From Niallia sp. XMNu-256 (GTDB lineage: Bacteria; Bacillota; Bacilli; Bacillales; Cytobacillaceae), in assembly GCF_036670015.1 (NCBI RefSeq), contig NZ_CP137636.1:1962501-2026500 (forward strand): 64,000 nucleotides of DNA, written 5' to 3'. This document shows, piece after piece, positions 8,268-16,700 of this stretch (its first letter is position 1; each line of letters begins with the position of its first letter). Below the pieces are notes generated by a model. The model saw only the letters and a list, made by a program, of their open reading frames with translations. It was not told the origin of the DNA and made no database searches. The translations under genes and the position numbers were made by a program.

Positions 8268-9293
8268 GTGAGCGATACAAAAACAGCGGTTGAAACTTAT
8301 GAAGTAACATTAGAGCCAAGTGGAAAAACGATTGAAGTCAAGGAAGGACAAACATTGTTGGATGCCATGATTCGTAATGGAATACAGGTCGCCTATGGTT
8401 GCCGTCACGGAAGTTGCTCGGCTTGTAAATGCCAGGTTCTTGAAGGAGACTACGAGATTATGGATCGGGTATCCGAATATTCCTTAATGAGTTTTGAACG
8501 AGAAGAAGGGGTCACTTTAATGTGCAGTACATTGTTAGAAAGTGACCTTGTAATAGAGGTTGAGGAAGAAGAATCAGATCTCCCATTCTATGCAGTACAC
8601 GATTTTGAAGCAGAGATCGTGGAAAATAAAGCATTTACCCATGATATCCATATGGTTAAATTGAAATTAAAGGAACCTACGAGCATTGAATATGCCTCAG
8701 GACAGTTTTTTGAATTTGATATTCCTGATCTAGAAGACACTCGTGCCTATTCATTAGCCAATAAATATCAAGACGGCAGTTTACTAGAGTTTCATATTAA
8801 ACGTGTGCCAGAAGGAAAAGGCTCGAATTATATGTGTGACTTACAAGCAGGGGATGTTGTAACAGGTTCAGGTCCATATGGCAGCATGCAGCTTCGAGAC
8901 CGTAATAAAGATCTCGTTTTCATTGCCGGTGGCTCAGGGATGGCTCCGATTAAAGCTTTATTAGAAGAATTATTTTCCGAAGATTTCGAACGTAATGTAT
9001 GGTTCTTCTACGGTGCCCGTGCGAAAAAGGATTTATTTTTAGTAGAGGAATGGATGGAATTAATGGAGAAACATCCGAACTTCCACTTTATTCCGGCCTT
9101 ATCCCAACCAGACTCTGAAGATGAGTGGAACGGAGAAACTGGATTTATTGCTGATGTCATTTCACGGAAGCTCGATGATACTTCGAACATGGACGCTTAC
9201 CTGTGTGGCCCGCCGATTATGATTGAAACCGCATGTGATGCTCTTTATAAAGGTGGAATTAAAGGTACGAATATTTCTTACGATGAATTTTAA
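8268..9293 (+). CDS. Phenol hydroxylase reductase, DmpP-like (2Fe-2S, FAD, NAD(P)H)
   Basis: A 341-residue electron-transfer protein. The N-terminal plant-type ferredoxin domain has Cys45, Cys50, Cys53 and Cys86. The following ferredoxin-NADP-reductase domain carries the flavin motif RAYSLAN and the nucleotide motif GGSGMAP. It passes electrons from NAD(P)H to the hydroxylase. The start is GTG 8268 with GAAGGGAG upstream. It completes the L-M-N-O-P set on the same strand. Confidence 0.93.
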   Translation: MSDTKTAVETYEVTLEPSGKTIEVKEGQTLLDAMIRNGIQVAYGCRHGSCSACKCQVLEGDYEIMDRVSEYSLMSFEREEGVTLMCSTLLESDLVIEVEEEESDLPFYAVHDFEAEIVENKAFTHDIHMVKLKLKEPTSIEYASGQFFEFDIPDLEDTRAYSLANKYQDGSLLEFHIKRVPEGKGSNYMCDLQAGDVVTGSGPYGSMQLRDRNKDLVFIAGGSGMAPIKALLEELFSEDFERNVWFFYGARAKKDLFLVEEWMELMEKHPNFHFIPALSQPDSEDEWNGETGFIADVISRKLDDTSNMDAYLCGPPIMIETACDALYKGGIKGTNISYDEF

Positions 9294-9334
9294 GCTAAAT
9301 CTATGAATCTAACAATATTTAGGGGGGAATCAAG

Positions 9335-10249
9335 ATGGCTAGAGTAATGCGGATGGGCCGAATCGAGTTAAAGGTATTAGATTTAGATAAATCAGTAAAT
9401 TATTATACAAATGTGATCGGCTTAGAAGAAACAGGTCGAGTAGGAGACAGTGTTTACTTAAAAGCTTGGGATGAATTTGACCACCACAGTGTGATTTTGA
9501 CAAAATCTGATTCAGCCGGCGTGGTTCATATTGCCTTTAAAGTCGAAACATTAGATGACTTAGCATACTATGAAAAGAAAATTGAAGAATTTGGCTGTAC
9601 GACAACACGTATTTCTCATGGAACGAGATTGGCTGAAGGGGAAGCTGTCCATTTCATTTTGCCAACCGGTCATCACTGTGAGTTATATCATGAAATTGAA
9701 GTGCTGGGGAGGAAAGTGGGTACACTTAATCCCCACCCATGGCCATTAGATACAAAAGGAATTGCCCCGCACCGTCTTGATCACTGTTTATTAACAGGTG
9801 ACGATTTAAAAACAGTCACAAGATTCTTTACGGAAGCACTGAATTTCAGACAAAGTGAAAAAATTACAACACTTGATGGAGAGGAATTATTAGGGAGCTT
9901 TTTATTTACAACGAACAGTTCTCATGATATCGCCTTCGTGAAAGGTCCTGATACAAAACTTCACCATGCTGGTTTCCATGTAGACTCCGTTCACGATATA
10001 TTTAAAGCTGCCGATTTATTATCTATGTATGAAGTGCCGTTTGATGTTACCCCAACACGTCATGGAATTACAAGAGGAGAAACGGTTTATTTCTTCGATC
10101 CATCTGGCAATCGAAACGAAGCTTATGCCGGTGGATATATGGCCTATCCAGATATGCCAACAATCACTTGGACAGAAGACAAAATCGGCCAAGGGATATT
10201 CTATCATCGCCGCGAATTGTCAGAATCCTTTATGAAGGCATTAACTTAA
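9335..10249 (+). CDS. Catechol 2,3-dioxygenase (XylE/DmpB type)
   Basis: A 304-residue type-I extradiol dioxygenase with two vicinal-oxygen-chelate domains. The Fe(II) ligands His150 (RLDHC), His211 (LHHAGF) and Glu262 (NEAYAGG) each lie three residues before their XylE equivalents (153, 214, 265). It opens catechol to 2-hydroxymuconic semialdehyde. The C-terminal GGYMAYPDMPTITWTED block is strongly family specific. GGGGGG precedes ATG by ~7 bases. It lies 41 bases after the reductase gene, so it probably shares the transcript. Confidence 0.95.
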   Translation: MARVMRMGRIELKVLDLDKSVNYYTNVIGLEETGRVGDSVYLKAWDEFDHHSVILTKSDSAGVVHIAFKVETLDDLAYYEKKIEEFGCTTTRISHGTRLAEGEAVHFILPTGHHCELYHEIEVLGRKVGTLNPHPWPLDTKGIAPHRLDHCLLTGDDLKTVTRFFTEALNFRQSEKITTLDGEELLGSFLFTTNSSHDIAFVKGPDTKLHHAGFHVDSVHDIFKAADLLSMYEVPFDVTPTRHGITRGETVYFFDPSGNRNEAYAGGYMAYPDMPTITWTEDKIGQGIFYHRRELSESFMKALT

Positions 10250-10280
10250 TAAATAAAAAAAGAAGGAGAGGGGGAATTTT

Positions 10281-10610
10281 ATGTATCAAGTAAAATTGAC
10301 GGCAAGAGGACAGCAATTCCAGTATGCTTGTGGGCCTAATGTAACGCCATTACGCGCAGCACGTGATCAATTCATACCGATTCCAACAGGCTGTCAGCAA
10401 GGCGGATGCGGCGTGTGCAAAGTCAAGGTACTAGACGGAGAATATAACCAAGAAATAATTCGTTCGCATGAAGCCTTATCAGACAACGATTTACAAGACG
10501 GCTATGCACTAACATGTTGCATGACCCCAAAAAGCGACCTTGAAATCATCACAATAGAAGACTACGAAAAACAAGAAGCCCATTCGAAACCACAAACGGC
10601 GTCACTGTGA
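10281..10610 (+). CDS. XylT/DmpQ-like 2Fe-2S ferredoxin
   Basis: A 109-residue plant-type ferredoxin with Cys38, Cys43, Cys46 and Cys79/80. Proteins of this type (XylT, DmpQ) re-reduce the inactivated ferric iron of catechol 2,3-dioxygenase. The gene directly follows the dioxygenase gene, the reverse of the usual dmpQ-dmpB order. AAGGAGAGGGGG lies before ATG. Its last codons and stop (GTCACTGTGA) fall inside a copy of the GTCACTGTGAC repeat, so the natural C terminus may have been altered by the repeat. Confidence 0.88.
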   Translation: MYQVKLTARGQQFQYACGPNVTPLRAARDQFIPIPTGCQQGGCGVCKVKVLDGEYNQEIIRSHEALSDNDLQDGYALTCCMTPKSDLEIITIEDYEKQEAHSKPQTASL

Positions 10611-10655
10611 AACGAATGCGTTACCAGATGGCGTCACAGTGACACCTCGAAAAAT
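10595..10655. repeat. GTCACTGTGAC-family repeat, copy 1 (inverted pair)
   Basis: GGCGTCACTGTGA at ~10598 and GGCGTCACAGTGAC at 10630-10643 form a loose inverted pair, followed by CTCGAAAAATGACAC. The left arm supplies the stop codon of the ferredoxin gene. Related sites occur at 26205, 27068, 29145, 36436, 37930, 44403, 45014 and 47251. Confidence 0.6.
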
Positions 10656-10656
10656 G

Positions 10657-10704
10657 ACACCCACCAAAAAGCGCTGATTATCAGTTCTTTGGTGGGTGTT
10701 TTTA
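10657..10704. terminator. Bidirectional terminator between the ferredoxin and esterase genes
   Basis: ACACCCACCAAA pairs with TTTGGTGGGTGT, followed by TTTTT on the plus strand; the minus strand reads out into a weaker T-rich stretch. It ends the catabolic run and the convergent esterase gene. Confidence 0.75.
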
Positions 10705-12039
10705 CTTTCTATTTTTTCTTTTCATAAGTTTTGATAGGAAGGAGCTAAATGCATTCCTTTTTGTTGATTCACTAGGCGATTCGGTCTGTGTTGTGTCGAT
10801 TCCCTGGATTGGCGTTTTAACGGTTAATTCACTAGGCAATTCGTTCTGATGTTTTTCAGTTTCCACGATTGGCGTTATAATGGTTCCTTCACTTGGCGGT
10901 TCGATCTGTAATTTTTCAGTTTCCTCAATTGCCGTTTTAGTAGTTACTTCCCTTGGCAATTTCATTACAGTTTCAATTGTTGGGATCGGTAGAGTAACAG
11001 GCAAAGCAGGTAGGTCGTCTGGCAGCACAGCGGGGGGATAGATTGGTTTGATGGCTGTCGTTTCAATTCTGTTTTCCTCTAGTTGTTGTTGAGGTTTATT
11101 GAAAAAGTTCCATAAAATTTCAGTTGCATTTGGACCTAAAGCGTCTGTGTAAGAGCCTTCCGGGTTCCCGCCTGACCAAGTATGCCCGATAAGATCAAAC
11201 ATCCAAAGTTCCAATAAAGGGAGATCGTCCCCATCATGATAAATTTGTTGGGTGTAGCTTCTCTCGTTCATGATTCCTGAATGGACCTCGTTTGGGGTAA
11301 CATCGGCAAGTCCGATACCGCCTTCAACGAGAAAATTAGTCTGAGCCCACTGAGTAATCACTTGTTTACCATTAATCGGGTGAACGACTGTATCACAAAT
11401 TCCGTGAAAAACAATCACCCTCATTTTCTTCTTAAACTCTCCCATCTCTTGAAAGGCACGGTTTCCACATTCATATGGATCAGGTACACCTTTCTCCATT
11501 CGATGTTTAGCCGCTTCTGCCGTAGGATCAAATAGAAAAAGTACATTGGCCGCGCCATAGGCTAAACCTGAAAAGATGGCAATCCCATTAAAAACATCTG
11601 GATACGTAACACCAAGGATACAGGCAAGGGACCCGCCTGCTGATAGACCCGCAGCATACACTTTATTGGAGTCAATCTTGTATTTACTTTTGACCTCATG
11701 AATCATTTCATAAATCAGTTTAGGATGTCCCTGTCCACGGTGTTGATTTTGGTCATAAAACCAGTTCCAGCACCCATAGGGGTTATACCCAGACAGATTT
11801 GTAGGATTAATTGAGCGGTTCATATCTGGATAGAGGACAAGAAAGTTTTCCTTTTCAGCCAGTACGTTCATGTTCGTTCCTGCCGCAAAGTCTTCTGGAT
11901 TTTGTCCACATCCATGAAGCATGACCAACAACGGAGCCGCCTGGTCTGAATGATATTCACTTGGGACATAAAGCTTGTAGTTATAACCATTATAAATAAA
12001 ATCGAGAAAATCTCCCAAATCCCTTAACCTCCGTTTCAT
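10702..12039 (-). CDS. PHB-depolymerase-family esterase with a repeat tail
   Basis: A 445-residue alpha/beta hydrolase of the short-chain polyhydroxyalkanoate depolymerase/feruloyl-esterase (LpqC-like) family. The oxyanion motif LHGCGQNPEDF, nucleophile Ser133 in GLSAGGS, Asp216 in GICDTVV and His286 in IGHTWSGG form the likely triad. No signal peptide is visible, so secretion is uncertain. After residue ~345 there is a low-complexity tail with three 20-residue units starting PSE, encoded by 60-base tandem repeats, and a basic end (KLMKRKNRK). The tail is not part of the enzyme fold. Substrate is unknown. Confidence 0.8.
   Translation of the reverse strand: MKRRLRDLGDFLDFIYNGYNYKLYVPSEYHSDQAAPLLVMLHGCGQNPEDFAAGTNMNVLAEKENFLVLYPDMNRSINPTNLSGYNPYGCWNWFYDQNQHRGQGHPKLIYEMIHEVKSKYKIDSNKVYAAGLSAGGSLACILGVTYPDVFNGIAIFSGLAYGAANVLFLFDPTAEAAKHRMEKGVPDPYECGNRAFQEMGEFKKKMRVIVFHGICDTVVHPINGKQVITQWAQTNFLVEGGIGLADVTPNEVHSGIMNERSYTQQIYHDGDDLPLLELWMFDLIGHTWSGGNPEGSYTDALGPNATEILWNFFNKPQQQLEENRIETTAIKPIYPPAVLPDDLPALPVTLPIPTIETVMKLPREVTTKTAIEETEKLQIEPPSEGTIITPIVETEKHQNELPSELTVKTPIQGIDTTQTESPSESTKRNAFSSFLSKLMKRKNRK
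10768..10967. repeat. 60-base tandem repeat encoding the esterase tail
   Basis: Units begin TTCACTAGGC at 10768, again at 10828, then TTCACTTGGC at 10888 and a partial unit at 10948. The period is exactly 60 bases, so the reading frame is kept. Each unit encodes about 20 residues with the pattern TVKTPI...ETEK..ELPSE. Confidence 0.85.
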
Positions 12040-12578
12040 CCCCTCATAACGGCAGGAAGTATAACACCACGGGAACTCAAAAGGAAATCAACTCCCCGTG
12101 AAGATCGTCCCAAATCTTGCTAAGAGCTTAAGAATAATGATTGTAAGAGTATTTCAATATGCTTCACCTGTGAGGGACTTTTGCACTCTGACAAAATCAG
12201 TTAAGCTAGCTCGTCTAACCATCAGGAGGGGATGAATGAATCCGCCCTCTACGGACTTCACTTTATACTTATTTTACCATCTTATTCAGGAGGTGGCCTT
12301 AACATAAGTGTTAATTTTTTGTATATTTAAAAAATGGAAGGATTTTTATACTAATAAGTAATAATGGTCATCGCGAAAGAGAAGGTTTGGCTAAACACAT
12401 AAAGACAGGTACAGTTTTCGAAGAAGTTATGGATATTAGAAATGCTTATACTTACATTCTTCATGGACAAAAAAATTACTTCTTTTTTTACTCCATTTGT
12501 ATATGTTTATACAAGGAAAGAAACGTCTAGGAAATAAACTTCAAGAATAATTCTAATGATGATACCGGAGGATCAAAA
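12040..12578. other. Intergenic region with no clear gene
   Basis: It holds the 5' sides of the esterase and TerC genes. CACGGG and CCCGTG can pair near 12069-12099, and a GGAGGGGATG ... CCGCCCTC segment near 12221-12256 could form another hairpin. A short open stretch near 12365-12530 reads like a fragment (GLAKHIKTGTVFEEV) but has no start or ribosome site. I do not recognise a yybP-ykoY manganese riboswitch here. Confidence 0.4.
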
Positions 12579-13244
12579 ATGAGTTTGTTGGAAATAGCCG
12601 CTTTAATAGGTATTGATATTTTGCTATCGGGCGATAATGCGGTGATCATTGCGCTAGCTGCCAGTAAGGTCCCAAAACATTTACAAGGAAGAGTCATTTT
12701 CTGGGGAATGTTCGGCGCGATTAGTCTTCGAATCATAGCAGCTACTGTCATTATTGGATTCTTAGAATTTCCATTTGTCCAAGCAGTTAGTGGTGTGATC
12801 CTTTTTAGAATTGCTTACCAACTCATCGTGCAAAAAAATGAAGATCAAGGTCATGTGAAGCCATCGGATAGTTTTTGGGGCGCCATTCAAATAATTGCCA
12901 TCTCAGACTTAGCCATGTCCATCGACAATGTGATTGCATTAACCAGTGTGGCAGATGGAATGAAGCCTTTAATATGGGGCATTCTCATTTCCATCCCAAT
13001 TATCATCTTTGGAAGTCGCTATTTGATCATTCTTATGGAAAAATTCCCCATTATTATTTATGTAGGTGCCGGTTTCTTAGCTTATGCAGCAGGTAAAATG
13101 ATCATTGAAGACAACGGATTGACCTCTTTATTCAATGTGATACCAAGCTCCTATCATTTATGGATTCCAATGATCATGGCTATTTTCTTAGTAACCATTG
13201 GATTTATAAGGAATAATCTGAAAAAAATATCGATATATCTCTAA
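12579..13244 (+). CDS. TerC-family integral membrane protein (YjbE/YkoY-like)
   Basis: A 221-residue TerC protein with about seven hydrophobic segments. The acidic membrane motifs IDILLSGDNAVIIALAA and SDLAMSIDNVIAL are conserved in TerC proteins, which in Bacillus function in manganese export and metal loading of exoenzymes. GGAGGATC lies before ATG 12579. It appears monocistronic. The metal role comes from the family, not from local context. Confidence 0.9.
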   Translation: MSLLEIAALIGIDILLSGDNAVIIALAASKVPKHLQGRVIFWGMFGAISLRIIAATVIIGFLEFPFVQAVSGVILFRIAYQLIVQKNEDQGHVKPSDSFWGAIQIIAISDLAMSIDNVIALTSVADGMKPLIWGILISIPIIIFGSRYLIILMEKFPIIIYVGAGFLAYAAGKMIIEDNGLTSLFNVIPSSYHLWIPMIMAIFLVTIGFIRNNLKKISIYL

Positions 13245-13643
13245 TATAGCCGAGGGGATAGTTTATTAACTTGCATTGAATTATAAATACCGTCACTCTA
13301 TGGTAATGCAAACTTTTTACTATATAACCTATAAATAACAAGCAATGATCAAACAAACGCAGCAGCAACAGCATATGCGGGTAAATAAGCGGTATGAAAT
13401 TAGACGAATTGCTTCTACAAGCTGTTTATATTTACAAAATAAACACGGATCTGTACATATACAAGCCGTGCTTTTATACGCTTAGTAGCGCATAGCACAT
13501 AGCGTAAACTTACTATCCGAACAGTTACTTAAATTAAACTAAGTTTTTGGAGTCAAATCAAAAAGGGGATGCCCCTAAAGTTACACTTGGGACACCCTCT
13601 CCAAACTTGTTAGATAGAATAAACACTGAATCTAGTGTAGATT
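13245..13643. other. Intergenic region with two hairpins
   Basis: A stem TTGCATT ... AATGCAA (13272-13310) follows the TerC gene, with a small T run after it, and may terminate it. The segment 13561-13597 contains GGGG-ATG-CCCC followed on the minus strand by TTTTT, fitting a terminator for the MscS gene. I see no coding gene between them. Confidence 0.5.
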
Positions 13644-14747
13644 TTAGGTACTTGACTTTAAAGGCTTAAATGTGACTTTACGATATCCTTCTGCTTTTGA
13701 ATTTACATATAACTTTCTATTAGGAACGGCAAGAGAAACCTCTTCATTTTCAAGAATATCCATTATTTTATAGTTGATTTGTTCCTTGACTTCTAAGAAA
13801 TCTAACCAGACTGTTGTTTTTGTGAAAAAATAAATGTAAATATCTAATCCATTGTCTCCATATTTATCAAACTTACTAACAATTGTGTCTTGGTCGACTC
13901 CAGAGTGATTTTTCAACATAAAATCGATCTTACTAATAACATCTTCTAACTTTTCCTTGGGTGTTTCATACGATACACTTAAACTGAATACAATCCGCCT
14001 TTTTCCCATTTCACTCCAGTTCGTTATGTTTTCATTTGCTAATTTTGCATTTGGTACCGTAACAAGACCTTGTGCAAATGTTCGTATTTTTGTACTTCTA
14101 AAAGTAATTGTCTCAACAGTACCTTCTACGCTAGGTGTCAAAATCCAATCTCCAATTGTAAAAGGTTTTTCTGTAATGATTATAACTCCTCCAAAAAAAT
14201 TACTGAGTGCATCTTTAGCAGCTAGGGCAAATGCAAGTCCGCCCAATCCTAAACCTCCAACCAAACCAACCACATTATAATTAAATTCTGCAGCAATCGC
14301 ACTAAAGATGACAATCACAATAATAGCTCGCAATAATTTAGATAAGAAAGGGATGAGAATTTCATCAACTCCAAAATTGAATCTTTCGTTAAGCCTTGCA
14401 AAAATAAGTGAGGATGAAGATGATAAGTTAAAAAAACCCCAACCTACAAGAAAAATAATAGCGGATTTTATTAATTTTATAAATAACGTATGTGTATGAT
14501 CAAAAAAAGGGAGCTGCCAAGCGGCTAAAAAAATTCCTAATAGAATAAACAGCCACTGAATGGGTTTTTCAAATGATAAAAACATACGAGAAAAAAAGGG
14601 GTGTGCCTCTTTTCGAATCCCTTTTACGATTAGAGCAATGATATACTTGGCAAATATCTTCCTGAATAGTAAAAACAACAAGAGGATACCTAATGAAATT
14701 CTAATATCTTTTATGAATTCGTATGAAAAGAATGATTTCCATGACAT
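13644..14747 (-). CDS. MscS-family mechanosensitive ion channel
   Basis: A 367-residue membrane protein with four to five predicted helices, then the MscS pore and beta domains. The pore-helix pattern GLVGGLGLGGLAFALAAKDALSNFFGGVIII shows the glycine/alanine packing of MscS (only family landmarks cited: GLGGLAFALAAKD). The following FTIGDWI and TEKPF segment starts the beta domain. It should release solutes under hypo-osmotic stress. It resembles Bacillus YhdY. It is not related to its neighbours. Confidence 0.88.
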   Translation of the reverse strand: MSWKSFFSYEFIKDIRISLGILLLFLLFRKIFAKYIIALIVKGIRKEAHPFFSRMFLSFEKPIQWLFILLGIFLAAWQLPFFDHTHTLFIKLIKSAIIFLVGWGFFNLSSSSSLIFARLNERFNFGVDEILIPFLSKLLRAIIVIVIFSAIAAEFNYNVVGLVGGLGLGGLAFALAAKDALSNFFGGVIIITEKPFTIGDWILTPSVEGTVETITFRSTKIRTFAQGLVTVPNAKLANENITNWSEMGKRRIVFSLSVSYETPKEKLEDVISKIDFMLKNHSGVDQDTIVSKFDKYGDNGLDIYIYFFTKTTVWLDFLEVKEQINYKIMDILENEEVSLAVPNRKLYVNSKAEGYRKVTFKPLKSST

Positions 14748-15307
14748 AACGAGACATCTCCTAATAATTCTCGACTTTAAACTAATCTGTCCTACTAATA
14801 CTATTAGCTTGCTTAACTTGGTTGGAACAAGTAGTACAATGTGTGATTGAAAATATTGAATTTTTTAAATGTCATACCGTTATAATCCAATTAGGACTTC
14901 CCTTATTATTCGCGATTCCTGCAGAAAGTAGCCAATAAAAAATACAAAAAGAGCCAGTCTCTCTTTTTGCATTTTGGGCTGTCAGGAAGGTGTGCTTTAC
15001 CTTTTTCTAAAAGATACCTTTTAAAAAAATAATAGTAAGCACAAAATTCATATTAAATAAGCATAAACATCGGTTCCTTAAAAAATACGGCCCAACCGAT
15101 GCCTTATTTGTTCCCTGATTCAATTAAGATGAAGAAAATTTTTTTGGGGGATCACATCTTGTAAAAAATAAAGGCTCTGAAACCCGAGAGGAAAAAAACT
15201 ATTAATTTATTGAAAGTGGTTAAAGAATGAATTTCTTGTTCTAAGGATTGGGGTGGGGCGGCAATCCATTATCTAAATTAAAATAATGGTTACCCCATAA
15301 ATTAACA
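14748..15307. other. Intergenic region with three hairpins, no gene seen
   Basis: CAAAAAGAG/CTCTTTTTG at 14945-14969 looks like a terminator, in the minus direction ending in TATTTTTT. CATCGGTT/AACCGATG (15068-15102) and CCATTAT/ATAATGG (15267-15290) are further stems. The region lies between the start of the MscS gene and the end of the phosphatase gene; both genes are on the minus strand. Confidence 0.45.
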
Positions 15308-15769
15308 TTATGGTTTTTGTTCCCTACGTATTTTATTGAGTAATGCCTGGCAACCTACTGAAACAAGATGGAAGGTTTCCTCAAAATTATTTGTGTAAAA
15401 TGGATCAGGGATGTCTTTCTTGTATTTGGTCAGGTCGAGTAGTCTAATAATCTTTGGATGATTCGGCTTGCCGGTTATCCTGTAAATATCTTTTATATTG
15501 CTTTTGTCCATACCAATAATATAATCGAACTTCCAAAAGTCTTCTTTCTTTAGTCGGCGTCCAACAAGCCCATCGGAAGTTATATTGTATTTTTTTAGAA
15601 TAGTAAGAGTTCCTGCGTGTGGAGGGAAGCCGATTTGCCATGGGCTGGTTGCAGCGGAATCAACTGTAATTTTGTTTGTCAAATTTTCTTTTTTGATTAA
15701 GTGACGAAACAAGGCTTCAGCCATCGGTGACCGGCAAATATTCCCCAGGCACACAAATAAAACGTTCAA
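15308..15769 (-). CDS. yfkJ: Low-molecular-weight protein-tyrosine phosphatase (YfkJ-like)
   Basis: A 153-residue enzyme with the P-loop CLGNICRS at the N terminus: nucleophile Cys7, Arg13, and Asp122 in the DPF general-acid motif near the C terminus. These define the low-molecular-weight tyrosine phosphatases. Length and the FPPHAGT segment resemble Bacillus YfkJ more than the arginine phosphatase YwlE. GGAGGAG lies just before ATG. Confidence 0.9.
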   Translation of the reverse strand: MNVLFVCLGNICRSPMAEALFRHLIKKENLTNKITVDSAATSPWQIGFPPHAGTLTILKKYNITSDGLVGRRLKKEDFWKFDYIIGMDKSNIKDIYRITGKPNHPKIIRLLDLTKYKKDIPDPFYTNNFEETFHLVSVGCQALLNKIRREQKP

Positions 15770-15910
15770 ATGTACTCCTCCTCTTTATTTATCTTATTTT
15801 ATTCTAATAATCTTATTTGTAATGGATTATGTATGAACAAAATAGTGGATTGGACTGGTGTGTTGTTTGCATCACTTCAGTCATATTCGCTCCGTATGAA
15901 CCTGCCAAGT

Positions 15911-16303
15911 TTAGAGCCTCATCTCTAACGTAATTACAACATATGTACAAAACAGAAATATGGGAACGGCGATCATCCATCCATTGGCGTTCGGGATGAA
16001 TTTGGCTGCAAATAAACAATAAATCAGGCTACTTATATTTTGGAGAAAACAAGAGAAATAAAGTGGTTTATTTTTCTTTAGAGTGATCATTTCTGTAATG
16101 GAGAAAAATAAGGTTTGTATCAAAAAATTATCTCTGAGAATGATAAGAGTTTCCGAAAGCTGGCGGTGTTGGTCAAGATGGAAAAACGATTGTCTATAAA
16201 TTTCATCTCCTCTGGTTACATTAATAGATAGAGTGATTAAAATGGATAAGAAACAAGAGAATATTAATGTACAATTAGGCGGAATGAGTCTTTTATGGGA
16301 CAA
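15911..16303 (-). CDS. Possible small membrane protein, unrecognised
   Basis: An open frame of 130 residues with three or four hydrophobic segments. It starts at TTG 16303 with GGAAG almost touching the start, which is a poor ribosome site. No family is recognised. It may be real because of its coherent membrane pattern, or chance in AT-rich DNA. An overlapping frame in 15813-16019 is less likely. Confidence 0.3.
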   Translation of the reverse strand: MSHKRLIPPNCTLIFSCFLSILITLSINVTRGDEIYRQSFFHLDQHRQLSETLIILRDNFLIQTLFFSITEMITLKKNKPLYFSCFLQNISSLIYCLFAAKFIPNANGWMIAVPIFLFCTYVVITLEMRL

Positions 16304-16440
16304 CTTCCAATGCTAAAGTCGGCGGGTATGAAGCTTCAGGCGATATTGAGAATGCGGGAAGATTAGATAAAGGATTCCGAAAGGGGAAGAAGACGATCTT
16401 GCTGCAGAGTCTTCACTAAAAGAAGGGGATTAAGGGGAAG
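16288..16440 (+). pseudogene. Frameshifted short coding remnant, unrecognised
   Basis: The stretch reads NAKVGGYEASGDIENAGRLD then GFRKG in one frame, and continues after a single-base shift near 16395 as EEDDLAAESSLKEGD and a stop. The compositional match across two frames suggests a small hydrophilic gene broken by a frameshift. There is no start codon in frame (a stop lies at 16285-16287). Family unknown. Confidence 0.35.
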
Positions 16441-16518
16441 ATTAAAAATAAAACTTCAATCCTTTGCAAAAAAGCTTTGCTATTGAGTTGGAAAACGCCT
16501 AATTTAATGATTCTTGTC

Positions 16519-16552
16519 GCTTGGGAAAAGAAAGATAAGCCCAAGCGCTTTT
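16519..16552 (+). terminator. Intrinsic terminator upstream of the quinol oxidase genes
   Basis: GCTTGGG and CCCAAGC form a stem, and GCTTTTTT follows. It would stop any transcription from the broken small gene before the oxidase promoter. Confidence 0.65.
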
Positions 16553-16700
16553 TTATGGGGATTATTAACTAACTGGCAGGTTTATTCAACAAAAAGTAGC
16601 TACTTTTCACTTATAACCGTCCTCCAAGCTTAATTACATATTATTGAATGAATTGGGAATGATTGTTAAAAGACAACTAAAACTTGGAGAGGACGAATGG

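Noticed and set aside
4960-9293. Propane or alkene monooxygenase instead of phenol hydroxylase
   Set aside because: Possible for this enzyme family and for the propionate-using genes nearby, but the L-M-N-O-P order, the DmpO-like subunit and the adjacent catechol dioxygenase and ferredoxin favour a phenol hydroxylase.
12300-12578. Manganese riboswitch (yybP-ykoY) before the TerC gene
   Set aside because: TerC genes in Bacillus often carry one, but none of the conserved loop sequences could be recognised here.
15813-16019. 68-codon minus-strand frame overlapping the possible membrane protein
   Set aside because: Competes with a longer, more coherent frame and has no start signal.
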